Source: an uncultured Coprococcus sp. (lineage in GTDB: Bacteria > Bacillota > Clostridia > Lachnospirales > Lachnospiraceae). From it: 64,000 nt of DNA. Positions 1-6,627 of the stretch are shown piece by piece. The notes below the pieces were generated by a model, which saw nothing but the letters and a program-made list of their open reading frames with translations, had not been told where the DNA came from and did not search any database. A program made the position numbers and the translations under genes. The DNA lies in contig CAKQIY010000008.1 of assembly GCA_934247115.1 (NCBI GenBank), forward strand, positions 8,114 to 72,113, read 5' to 3'. Numbering within the stretch: position 1 is the first letter of the stretch; the number at the start of each line of letters is the position of its first letter.

Positions 1-1180
1 CGGTCTTTGTTGATATCAACCGGTCTCCATCGCACCTGATTTCACCCGACATAGGATTTTCCACAAGAAGCATCAGTGAGCCCGGATTTTCTGATGCACG
101 AACCTTTATATACCGGTCTTTCTGACATACCACATTTGCCTCTATTGCATTGTCAATGAGATTCGCTATGAGCACGCTGCAGTCAGAATTGTCCATCTGC
201 GACAGCCTGCCAAATGCACCGCTCACGTCCATCTGTATATTATTCTCATCCATGACCGATTTCTTTGCATTTAACAGGATGTCCACGATCTCACTCCCCG
301 TGGCTATCCAGCCGGTATCTATTCCGCCGCTCTCTGTCATCTCCTGAAAATACTTCTTTGCCTTGTCATATTCTCCGCGGTCCATAAGTCCCTGGATCGT
401 CAGCATATGATTTTTCAGATCGTGTCTGAGGCGCACCGCATCTGACTGTTTCTCTTTATAATCCTTAAAATACTGATACTCGGCATCAAAACTCTGCCTG
501 TAATTTTCCGAAAGATTCCTGTAATGCCTGGTGAGTTTCCTATGAATTATCCACGCAAATACCGCCACATTTACCCCAATCGCAAACAATACCCAGGCAA
601 TGGAGTAAAGTATACCGTCCACATTGGTATATATCCTGTCAAGCCCGGCGCAGAATACAGGTGAGAAAAGGCTTATCACGCACAGAAGTATCTCCTCACC
701 GACTGTGAGCCTCACGTCCATATGCCACCCATTCACCTTATGTATCGCAAATATCAACGCTACCAGGATGACCAGATCCATACAGAACTCAAATACGGAC
801 TGGCTCTCATTGCCGAGTTTTATCTCGTATTTGTCAAGTCCCAGCATGGTGCCTGTCATCTGCGAGAGAAAACCGTACATCACATACAAAAGACACGACA
901 GTATACCCTCTATTCCCGCACGCACGCGGTGTCCGTGGGTCCGGACAGCACTATATACCACAAGAAACGCAAAGAAAAGAACCATCTGGATCATGTCATG
1001 GTCCTTAAATATCAGCATTACCACCGCATCGTATGCACATATCCCTGCAAACAGAACCGGGTAACTCCACATTCTCTTAAACGGTTTCCCCCCGAACAAC
1101 AACTGCATTATCAGTATCATGGAGAATATCTCCATACCATTCAACAAAACTATACCTGTAGTTGCAAGCCAGCCACTCAT
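1..1180 (-). CDS. GHKL sensor histidine kinase, C-terminus cut by window edge
   Basis: The frame opens with ATG at 1180 and stays open to the window edge, giving 393 residues. About six or seven hydrophobic segments fill residues 1-212. A short coil follows, then the phosphoacceptor motif RLRHDLKNHM with His253 and the ATP-binding N-box IANLIDNAIEA at 339-349. This is the AgrC/GHKL class, in which a membrane sensor phosphorylates a LytTR regulator. The start overlaps the stop of the upstream LytTR gene as ATGA, so the pair is translationally coupled and almost certainly cognate. The G-box lies beyond the window. The ligand is unknown, and no pre-peptide gene is visible next to it inside the window. 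Confidence 0.9.
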   Translation of the reverse strand, partial: MSGWLATTGIVLLNGMEIFSMILIMQLLFGGKPFKRMWSYPVLFAGICAYDAVVMLIFKDHDMIQMVLFFAFLVVYSAVRTHGHRVRAGIEGILSCLLYVMYGFLSQMTGTMLGLDKYEIKLGNESQSVFEFCMDLVILVALIFAIHKVNGWHMDVRLTVGEEILLCVISLFSPVFCAGLDRIYTNVDGILYSIAWVLFAIGVNVAVFAWIIHRKLTRHYRNLSENYRQSFDAEYQYFKDYKEKQSDAVRLRHDLKNHMLTIQGLMDRGEYDKAKKYFQEMTESGGIDTGWIATGSEIVDILLNAKKSVMDENNIQMDVSGAFGRLSQMDNSDCSVLIANLIDNAIEANVVCQKDRYIKVRASENPGSLMLLVENPMSGEIRCDGDRLISTKT

Positions 1181-1929
1181 TTTTCCAAATCCTTCTCCAT
1201 TTTCTTCATTAGTATTTCTCTATACACGCTCTCGCGGCGCCTGCTGATGGGGAGTTCCTCTCCACCGCTGAGTATGAGTCTGCCCTTGGAGATTTCCCTG
1301 TGGTATCTCATGTTCACGATGTATTTTCTGTGGATCCTGAAAAATCCATACTCTCTAAGCATTTCCTCAAGCTCCGCAAGGCTCGTCCTGTCGGTTATCC
1401 GCCCTACTCTGGTATATATCATCGTGTACTTGTCCTCCGCCGATATATATACGATATCGTCCAGTCTTACAGGTTCTTCCATCCCCGGAAGGCTCAGCAG
1501 CATCCGGTGTATTCCAGAATACTCCCTGTGTATATCATCCATGACACCCTGAACCGCCTCACTTGTCAGAGGTTTCAGCAAATATCTAAATGCCCTTGCT
1601 TCATATCCTTTGATGGCATACTCAGGGTGGGCTGTTATGAATACTATCACCCAGCCAGGCATACACTCATGGATCTGGCATCCAAGCTCCACGCCGTCGA
1701 TCCCCGGCATCTCTATGTCAAGAAACACCACCGTTCTGATACCATTTTCAGCTAACTTCCCGGCACTGATATCATCGTACATGTCCGTGCCTGAACTGTA
1801 CACCCGCACATCCGCATCTGCCTTCTGCACGGCTTTTATGCAGACTATTTTCATCCGCTCAAGCTGTTCGGCATTGTCGTCACAAATGATTATCTGATAT
1901 TGTTCTTTCTCGTTGTCCCTAATTATCAT
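1177..1929 (-). CDS. LytTR-family response regulator
   Basis: This 250-residue protein has an N-terminal receiver (about 11-125) with acidic pair Asp17/Asp18, phosphoacceptor Asp71 in LDIEMPG and Lys119 in LLKP. A LytTR DNA-binding domain follows at about 145-245, containing FFRIHRKYIVNM. Such regulators bind direct repeats upstream of target promoters once phosphorylated by a GHKL kinase. It overlaps the V4R gene before it and the kinase gene after it by four bases each, so the three are one unit. It is related in architecture to, but clearly distinct from, the agrA-like protein at 5372-6112. Confidence 0.92.
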   Translation of the reverse strand: MIIRDNEKEQYQIIICDDNAEQLERMKIVCIKAVQKADADVRVYSSGTDMYDDISAGKLAENGIRTVVFLDIEMPGIDGVELGCQIHECMPGWVIVFITAHPEYAIKGYEARAFRYLLKPLTSEAVQGVMDDIHREYSGIHRMLLSLPGMEEPVRLDDIVYISAEDKYTMIYTRVGRITDRTSLAELEEMLREYGFFRIHRKYIVNMRYHREISKGRLILSGGEELPISRRRESVYREILMKKMEKDLEK

Positions 1930-2624
1930 ATGCGCTCCTGACCGCCTCCGGCTCTGTGCTTATGCTCACTCTTCTGCTTATACATACACTCGTCCGCCTG
2001 CTCCATGACAGCTTCCCAGTAGGAACGCATCTTATCATCATCAACTGTAGGACTGCCGGCATCACCCCTGGTCACAATGCTTTCTCCGCCAGCTACGATA
2101 GCATCGCCAGAGTTATCTCTCACCGAGCCTGTCGCCCAGCAGTCAACCTCTATCGCCTGATATGGTCTGCCAGAATACAGTGACAGTATACCAGCTATAA
2201 AGCCCTCGTCGTAGTTGCACACAGTCTCTCCAAGTATAGGAAGTCCGGAGCAGTCCGCATCCTCTGCAACCGTGAGTATGATCCTTCCGCTCTCCTCGTC
2301 TATGTCCTCTATCCTCAGAACTCCTATTCCGTGCTCCTGCATCTTCGTCTGAAGCTCATTTACAAACTCATCCATAGGCAGCTCCAGATTCAGAAAATTC
2401 CTGGCAAAATAGTCGCCAGCCTTACGGCCTGCACTCCTGAACACCTCGATCTGGGTGTCTTTGCCAAATCTCTGGCGAAGCTCTTCCTTGAGTGAAAACT
2501 CAAGCATCCTGTATACGAAAACCGGAAGCTGATCACCCAGATTCTCTCTGCCATTCTTGCTGTACTGCAGATAAGTATCCAGCGTTAACGGTTTCTGTTC
2601 CTTCAGAAAAATATTATCTTCCAT
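1926..2624 (-). CDS. V4R-domain protein, possible sensor for the LytTR/GHKL pair
   Basis: This 232-residue soluble protein contains a V4R (4-vinyl-reductase type) domain at about 60-170. The pattern includes Cys125, then CNYDEGFIAG at 136-145 and DCWATG at 161-166. V4R domains bind small hydrophobic ligands or metals and often precede GGDEF domains. Here the usual Cys-x-Phe ending of the domain is replaced by a Gly/Asp-rich stretch. The last 25 residues (AVMEQADECMYKQKSEHKHR) resemble the final helix of a GGDEF domain, so this may be a shrunken V4R-GGDEF protein without a catalytic core. A strong AGGAGG site lies nine bases before ATG 2624. Its overlap with the LytTR gene suggests it modulates that circuit. 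Confidence 0.7.
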   Translation of the reverse strand: MEDNIFLKEQKPLTLDTYLQYSKNGRENLGDQLPVFVYRMLEFSLKEELRQRFGKDTQIEVFRSAGRKAGDYFARNFLNLELPMDEFVNELQTKMQEHGIGVLRIEDIDEESGRIILTVAEDADCSGLPILGETVCNYDEGFIAGILSLYSGRPYQAIEVDCWATGSVRDNSGDAIVAGGESIVTRGDAGSPTVDDDKMRSYWEAVMEQADECMYKQKSEHKHRAGGGQERI

Positions 2625-2670
2625 ATACTTTATATACCTCCTGACGACGACTCTTTTGTATTTTCCCAGC

Positions 2671-2718
2671 CACGAAAAAAGGCGCAGAAAAGCCGCCTTA
2701 CGCGTTCTCTTCTGCGCC
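2671..2718 (-). terminator. Rho-independent terminator after the agr-type operon
   Basis: On the minus strand GGCGCAGAAGAG (2718-2707) pairs with CTTTTCTGCGCC (2692-2681), 12 bp with one G-U, followed by a run of six T. It ends transcripts coming from the winged-helix gene. The overlapping promoter starts RNA inside the left arm, so its own transcript should lack the arm and escape. Confidence 0.8.
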
Positions 2719-2719
2719 T

Positions 2720-2748
2720 ATTATATCATATCGCCTATCACGACTCAA
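2720..2748 (-). promoter_or_regulatory. Promoter of the V4R-LytTR-GHKL operon
   Basis: Reading on the minus strand, TTGAGT (2748-2743), a 17-base spacer and TATAAT (2725-2720) form a good sigma-A promoter with an extended TGA before the -10. The -35 overlaps the last codons of the winged-helix gene. Transcription would start near 2713, inside the 5' arm of the terminator hairpin described next. Confidence 0.6.
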
Positions 2749-3256
2749 TGTGGGCATTTGCATTATGATCGTTTTTCTCCCACATGTATCCCTTGCCATA
2801 TACAGTCTGTATATATGTTACTCCGTCTATATCACTCTCAAGCATACCCCTGAGCCTGTTGGTCATCACTATGAGTGCATCGTCATCCACATACCTGGCT
2901 TCATTTCCCCAGATCTGAGCATACAACTCATCCCTGGTCATGAGGCGTCCACTGTTGGACACAAGCATCCACAAAAGCTTCTGCTCATTTGGTGACAATT
3001 TCAGAATCTCTGCTCCTTTTCTGAATATACCATTTGCAAAGTCAAATGATAATCCACCTTCTTCATATCTATTCATACTCTGACCACTCTTCATATTTTC
3101 AATATCTGACATATTCTTTATATCTTCCATATATAATATAAACTTTATTACTCTGTCTCTCTTGTCGATATCAGTAACGAACACAACTGTATCGTGTGCG
3201 ACGTCAGGATTATATCTGAATATGTCCTGAAGCTGCTCACACACAGAATAATACAC
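2738..3256 (-). CDS. Stand-alone winged-helix (OmpR/PhoB C-terminal type) DNA-binding protein
   Basis: Residues about 65-160 form a Trans_reg_C winged helix (SPNEQKLLWMLVSNSGRLMT, then YIQTVYGKGYMW). No recognisable receiver domain precedes it. The frame begins at GTG 3256 behind a weak GAGG and overlaps agrB by 109 bases in another frame. An ATG at 3130, just after the agrB stop, has no convincing ribosome site but would give a plain 131-residue winged helix. The true start is therefore uncertain. As the last gene of the agr block it is probably a DNA-binding output of that operon; the target is unknown. Confidence 0.75.
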   Translation of the reverse strand: MYYSVCEQLQDIFRYNPDVAHDTVVFVTDIDKRDRVIKFILYMEDIKNMSDIENMKSGQSMNRYEEGGLSFDFANGIFRKGAEILKLSPNEQKLLWMLVSNSGRLMTRDELYAQIWGNEARYVDDDALIVMTNRLRGMLESDIDGVTYIQTVYGKGYMWEKNDHNANAHIES

Positions 3257-3723
3257 AACAATGCCTCAACAGACATTATCACCGAGGCAGTCATCTTATA
3301 CCGCCTGCGCTCCTTTTCACCCAATCTCCTGTTCTCATTGTCAACAGGAGCAAACAACACGATCATCCCCCCTATGACAATATCGCCAAGGATGTACACC
3401 GGTGTGATTATGCCTGCCAATAACGATACTTTTGACACCACTATTACAAGCAGCACTACAAGATTGGACAGAACAGTGCACTGCCATGTCTTTGCCGCAT
3501 GATATCCACCACAGAAGCTTCTGAGCGGCATGAACACTATCAGGAAGAATACCACCTCTTTGAAGCAGCCCAGAACAGCTCCCAATAATAAAGATATGAC
3601 CACATTGATAAATGCCTCGATCATCAGCTGGTAACCATACTCGTATACTTTTCTATTACTTTCCTGTATGGTTCCCAACCTGATCTGGGCGCTCACCAAT
3701 CTGGTCACAGCTCTCTTAATCAT
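3148..3723 (-). CDS. agrB: AgrB-type pre-peptide processing membrane protease
   Basis: This is a 191-residue membrane protein with about five or six hydrophobic helices. The AgrB catalytic pair is visible as RSFCGGYHAAKTWQC, with His75 and Cys82 separated by seven residues as in Staphylococcus aureus AgrB (His77/Cys84). The family cuts the C-terminal tail from AgrD and closes the thiolactone ring. Its ATG overlaps the agrD stop by eight bases, so peptide and protease are translationally coupled. The length is normal for the family (about 190-210). The 3' end may overlap the next gene. Confidence 0.95.
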   Translation of the reverse strand: MIKRAVTRLVSAQIRLGTIQESNRKVYEYGYQLMIEAFINVVISLLLGAVLGCFKEVVFFLIVFMPLRSFCGGYHAAKTWQCTVLSNLVVLLVIVVSKVSLLAGIITPVYILGDIVIGGMIVLFAPVDNENRRLGEKERRRYKMTASVIMSVEALLCIILCVSSFRTYSDIILTSHTIQLCSLLISTRETE

Positions 3724-3877
3724 TCTTTATTCTGCTGTATTTTCCTGCTTCTTCTGGGAACTCAGGCTGATGGTATATCCACAGACATGCTGAATTGGCA
3801 GTCTGTATAACCATAGCAAGTGCCATAGCGTTCATTCCCATGAAGAGCTTTGTAAGTAAGCCAAGCTTTTTCTTCAT
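3716..3877 (-). CDS. agrD: AgrD-type cyclic lactone autoinducer pre-peptide
   Basis: A 53-residue peptide starts at ATG 3877 behind AAGGAGG with ten bases between. An upstream in-frame start at 3901 would lie before that site and is rejected. The layout is classical: an amphipathic Lys-rich leader (MKKKLGLLTKLFMGMNAM), then ANSACLWIYHQPEFPEE, then a charged tail. Cys31 is the expected ring nucleophile. By analogy with the Clostridium perfringens autoinducer reported as CLWFT, AgrB should cut before HQP and leave a five-residue thiolactone CLWIY, perhaps with a short N-terminal tail. The gene sits between agrC and agrB. Its ribosome site is partly locked in a hairpin. Confidence 0.93.
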   Translation of the reverse strand: MKKKLGLLTKLFMGMNAMALAMVIQTANSACLWIYHQPEFPEEAGKYSRIKND

Positions 3878-3887
3878 GATATCCGCA

Positions 3888-3925
3888 CCTCCTTCTGACA
3901 AAATGATAGGTTATTTGTCAGAAGG
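3888..3925 (-). promoter_or_regulatory. agrD: 12-bp hairpin masking the agrD ribosome site
   Basis: CCTTCTGACAAA (minus 3925-3914) and TTTGTCAGAAGG (minus 3902-3891) are perfect inverted repeats with an 11-base loop. The second arm supplies AAGG of the AAGGAGG ribosome site at 3894-3888. In RNA the stem would block initiation of agrD and so also of the coupled agrB. The same palindrome in DNA could instead be a protein-binding site. It has no T tract, so it is not a terminator. Confidence 0.7.
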
Positions 3926-4048
3926 CAACAATACGGATGTCAAAAATTGCAAATTGAGATGCAGTTTTTGTATAAATTTTGAAGATTCCTCACATTTTCT
4001 CAATCAGTTTTATCGTTTAATAATAATTCTCCGGCATCCAGACATATG

Positions 4049-5362
4049 TTATTTTACCGGGAGCACAAGTATGGAAGTAAACTCATTATTCTCTGCAAAG
4101 CACTCCAGAAAACCATCATACTTTTCAGCTGTTCTGTTGACGCTTTTTATACCTATGCCATGTATGCCTTTCTCGTCTTTTGTGGATGCAAACCCGTTTT
4201 CCGTTCTCGCCACATCACCGACATAGTGATTTCTGATCTTGACTATCTGAAAACAGCCTCCATTCTCCATGAATATCCTGACCTTCACCTCCCTGTGATC
4301 AGTCATACCCGCTGCTCTTATGGCATTGTCAAGAAGATTCCCCAGCATGGTGATGATATCAGCATCGGCGATTCCTCTGAATGTGATCCCCGGCTCGATA
4401 TACACATCCAGTCTTACGTCCTGGTTTTCCGCATCGGCGATCTTCCCGGACAGCACTGCATTTACAACTGAATTGCCACACAGCGTGACAGAAGTTCCAT
4501 TTTCCAGATCAATGTTCAGATTCCTGATAATTCCTACAATACTGTCATAGTCGTTCTTTCTTGCAAGCTCACCTATCGTCCGGAGATGATGACTTATGTT
4601 ATGTATATACTCCTGGTATTTCGACTCCATGCTCTTAACCTGCTCATAATACTTCAGATCCATGGCCTGCTGTGATATGATCAGTTCCTGTCCGGCATTC
4701 ACATACAGCTCCTCGGAATATCTGTTAAATGCATAGAATATGGCTATATTGCCGATGAGCATCAACGCAAAGCTCAGTGATATCAGTACTCTGGTCCTCA
4801 TATCCGCAGACAGATCAAGGCCAGCATAATATGTGAGCATCATTATCAGCATACTTGCCACAGGTATGCACAGATAATATAAGAACACCTTATTGTCAAG
4901 CTTTTTTCTGGAGTTTCCAAAGCACTGTTTTATGACAGTCATTATCACAAACGTCAGCAGCTTCATGGTAAATATCTGCCATGGCACATCCGACAACCTC
5001 ACCATACTGCGCCCCGACAACATATGTGCAGACAGCCCCGACAGCGTCGCCCACAGGAATTCACATCCAAGACCGATGAATACCGCCATCACATAATACA
5101 GCAGCCTTATCCCCAGTCCCGCTCTGAACACATACACACAATAAACCCACGTGATCATCAGCCCACCGAAGAGATTCAGATAAGAGTTACCTATCATATT
5201 GATCCCGAATAGACATGCCACCGCCACGCAGCCGACAGCTATTCTTTTCGCAGGTCCAGATTCCGTATCCCTCAGTTCAAGGAATGCCCGGAAGAAATAG
5301 TAATAAATATATATCTCAAATATGCAGCTTATCAGCAATATGCCCTTGTCCAGATATTCCAT
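4049..5362 (-). CDS. agrC: AgrC-type GHKL histidine kinase, putative autoinducer receptor
   Basis: The protein has 437 residues with about six or seven membrane helices over residues 5-212, then a coiled linker. The histidine motif is HNISHHLRTIGEL, with His258 the likely phosphoacceptor in place of the more usual RHD sequence. The N-box GNLLDNAIRAAG lies at 341-352 and the glycine box GIHGIGIKSV at 399-408. An AGGAGAG site precedes ATG 5362. It lies directly between agrA and agrD, so it is the natural receptor for the neighbouring cyclic peptide. About 170 bases without a gene follow it and hold the agrD hairpin. Confidence 0.92.
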   Translation of the reverse strand: MEYLDKGILLISCIFEIYIYYYFFRAFLELRDTESGPAKRIAVGCVAVACLFGINMIGNSYLNLFGGLMITWVYCVYVFRAGLGIRLLYYVMAVFIGLGCEFLWATLSGLSAHMLSGRSMVRLSDVPWQIFTMKLLTFVIMTVIKQCFGNSRKKLDNKVFLYYLCIPVASMLIMMLTYYAGLDLSADMRTRVLISLSFALMLIGNIAIFYAFNRYSEELYVNAGQELIISQQAMDLKYYEQVKSMESKYQEYIHNISHHLRTIGELARKNDYDSIVGIIRNLNIDLENGTSVTLCGNSVVNAVLSGKIADAENQDVRLDVYIEPGITFRGIADADIITMLGNLLDNAIRAAGMTDHREVKVRIFMENGGCFQIVKIRNHYVGDVARTENGFASTKDEKGIHGIGIKSVNRTAEKYDGFLECFAENNEFTSILVLPVK

Positions 5363-5371
5363 GACACTCTC

Positions 5372-6112
5372 CTAATACTTTAATCCCTTGTATCTCGCAA
5401 AGGCACTTCTCAACTGTCTCTCCTTTGATCTGGATATCGTCAATATGGTTCCATCTGTCATCTCCAGCTCATACGGTGTCTTTCTCTTTATGTAGTTCAT
5501 GTTTACTATGTAACTGTTGTGTGCATACTCAAAACCATACCCGCGGAGATTATCATACAGCTCCGTAAGCTTCTTCCTGCAGGTTACCTGCTTTTCAAAT
5601 CCGTACTTCTGTGAATCGGGATGCACGAATACATTACATCCATTCCTGGCTATGGCAATATACAGTATCTCCTCCGGTCTCAGATTGATGAAATTATGGT
5701 TCCATGTGCCTATGATCTCAGGCTCACCCTTGCGTCTCTTCACCTCAAGTACAATGGTCTCCAGCTCACTCATCATACGCTCCTCCGTATACTCTTTCAG
5801 CAGATACCGAAATGGAGAAGTCTCAAATGATTCAACAGTCGGCTGGCACACTCCGGAACAGAACACGATAACTGACGATGGATACAGTTGTCTGAACCGT
5901 CTGGCAGTTGCATTGCCATCAAGCTCCTTCATCTGCATGTCCAGTACAAGCAGATCTATCTGCTCCATGCTTCCAAGCATAGCTACCAGATCCTCCCCTG
6001 AACTGAATTCACATATCTTTGTGTCATCCTTGTCTAATCCCGATCTCAGAAGCAGCCTCCTCATATATCTTATGAAATTAATATCGTCATCACAAATTGC
6101 TATATAATACAT
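5372..6112 (-). CDS. agrA: AgrA-type LytTR response regulator
   Basis: This 246-residue protein has receiver residues Asp8-10, phosphoacceptor Asp58 in LVLDMQM and Lys106 in LLKE. A LytTR domain occupies about 135-243 (FEYAHNSYIVNMNYIKRKTP). It is nine bases before agrC and 18 after the XRE gene, so all are in one operon. By family it should activate the operon when AgrC senses the peptide. The ribosome site is weak (GAAAGACGGAA). No obvious LytTR direct repeats could be fixed by eye upstream of the operon. Confidence 0.92.
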   Translation of the reverse strand: MYYIAICDDDINFIRYMRRLLLRSGLDKDDTKICEFSSGEDLVAMLGSMEQIDLLVLDMQMKELDGNATARRFRQLYPSSVIVFCSGVCQPTVESFETSPFRYLLKEYTEERMMSELETIVLEVKRRKGEPEIIGTWNHNFINLRPEEILYIAIARNGCNVFVHPDSQKYGFEKQVTCRKKLTELYDNLRGYGFEYAHNSYIVNMNYIKRKTPYELEMTDGTILTISRSKERQLRSAFARYKGLKY

Positions 6113-6130
6113 ATTCCGTCTTTCGCTGTT

Positions 6131-6448
6131 CTATAGTTTAAGATAGGCTTCGATCACTCTATAAAGTCTCTTTTTGTCATTGCTGTCAAGTTTTTCTATC
6201 TCGTCTATATATCTCGACGTTTTTATCTTGTACTCCTGTGCCAGAACATCCTGAAGCACATCATCCGAAGTGACATCCAGCACATTGACTATACTTATGA
6301 AAGTCTCAAGTCTCGGCAGCTTTTCACCCCTCTCGATCATCCCAATATACACAGGTGACACATTTACCTTCTCTGCCAGTTCCTCCTGGCTCCATGAATG
6401 ATCGATCCTTTTCTCCCTTATACGCTTACCTATACTTTTCAAATCCAT
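6131..6448 (-). CDS. XRE-family HTH regulator at the head of the agr-type operon
   Basis: This 105-residue protein has a classical Cro/CI helix-turn-helix at residues about 5-60 (WSQEELAEKVNVSPVYIGMI) and a short charged C-terminal helix. ATG 6448 follows AAGAGGAG. It lies 18 bases upstream of agrA and is probably co-transcribed. An XRE gene leading an agr operon is not the textbook arrangement, so it may set the threshold or repress the operon. The ligand and operator are unknown. Confidence 0.88.
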   Translation of the reverse strand: MDLKSIGKRIREKRIDHSWSQEELAEKVNVSPVYIGMIERGEKLPRLETFISIVNVLDVTSDDVLQDVLAQEYKIKTSRYIDEIEKLDSNDKKRLYRVIEAYLKL

Positions 6449-6564
6449 CAAATGGTCTCCTCTTTAGTTATAATCTCCTACGGATAGTATAGGTAAACGG
6501 GCAGATTGGAAACACTAACCACAAGTATCATATTATAACTATAATTTACAAAATTTTTCCAGAA
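6449..6564 (-). promoter_or_regulatory. Probable promoter region of the XRE-agr operon
   Basis: The gap between the cysN terminator and the XRE gene is AT-rich. Two -10-like hexamers occur on the minus strand, TATAAT (6537-6532) and TATACT (6491-6486), but neither has a good -35 at 17 bases. A weak -35 is typical of activated promoters such as LytTR targets, so activation is plausible. The exact start cannot be assigned. Confidence 0.35.
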
Positions 6565-6597
6565 AATAAAAAAGGACACCCTCAGAAGAGAGTGTCC
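6565..6597 (-). terminator. Terminator after cysN
   Basis: On the minus strand GGACACTCTC and a matching GGGTGTCC arm form a short-loop stem followed by TTTTTTATTTT. It lies 31 bases past the cysN stop and closes the sulfate operon. Confidence 0.85.
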
Positions 6598-6627
6598 CTC
6601 GCATATCAATATATTTCTCAATTAATT

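Noticed and set aside
722..1552. 276-residue plus-strand frame
   Set aside because: It covers the clear GHKL kinase and LytTR genes on the other strand and has no recognisable domain.
3902..4048. Separate agrD promoter
   Set aside because: A TTGACA occurs (minus 3944-3939), but no -10 fits at 16-18 bases; agrD is more likely expressed from the operon transcript.
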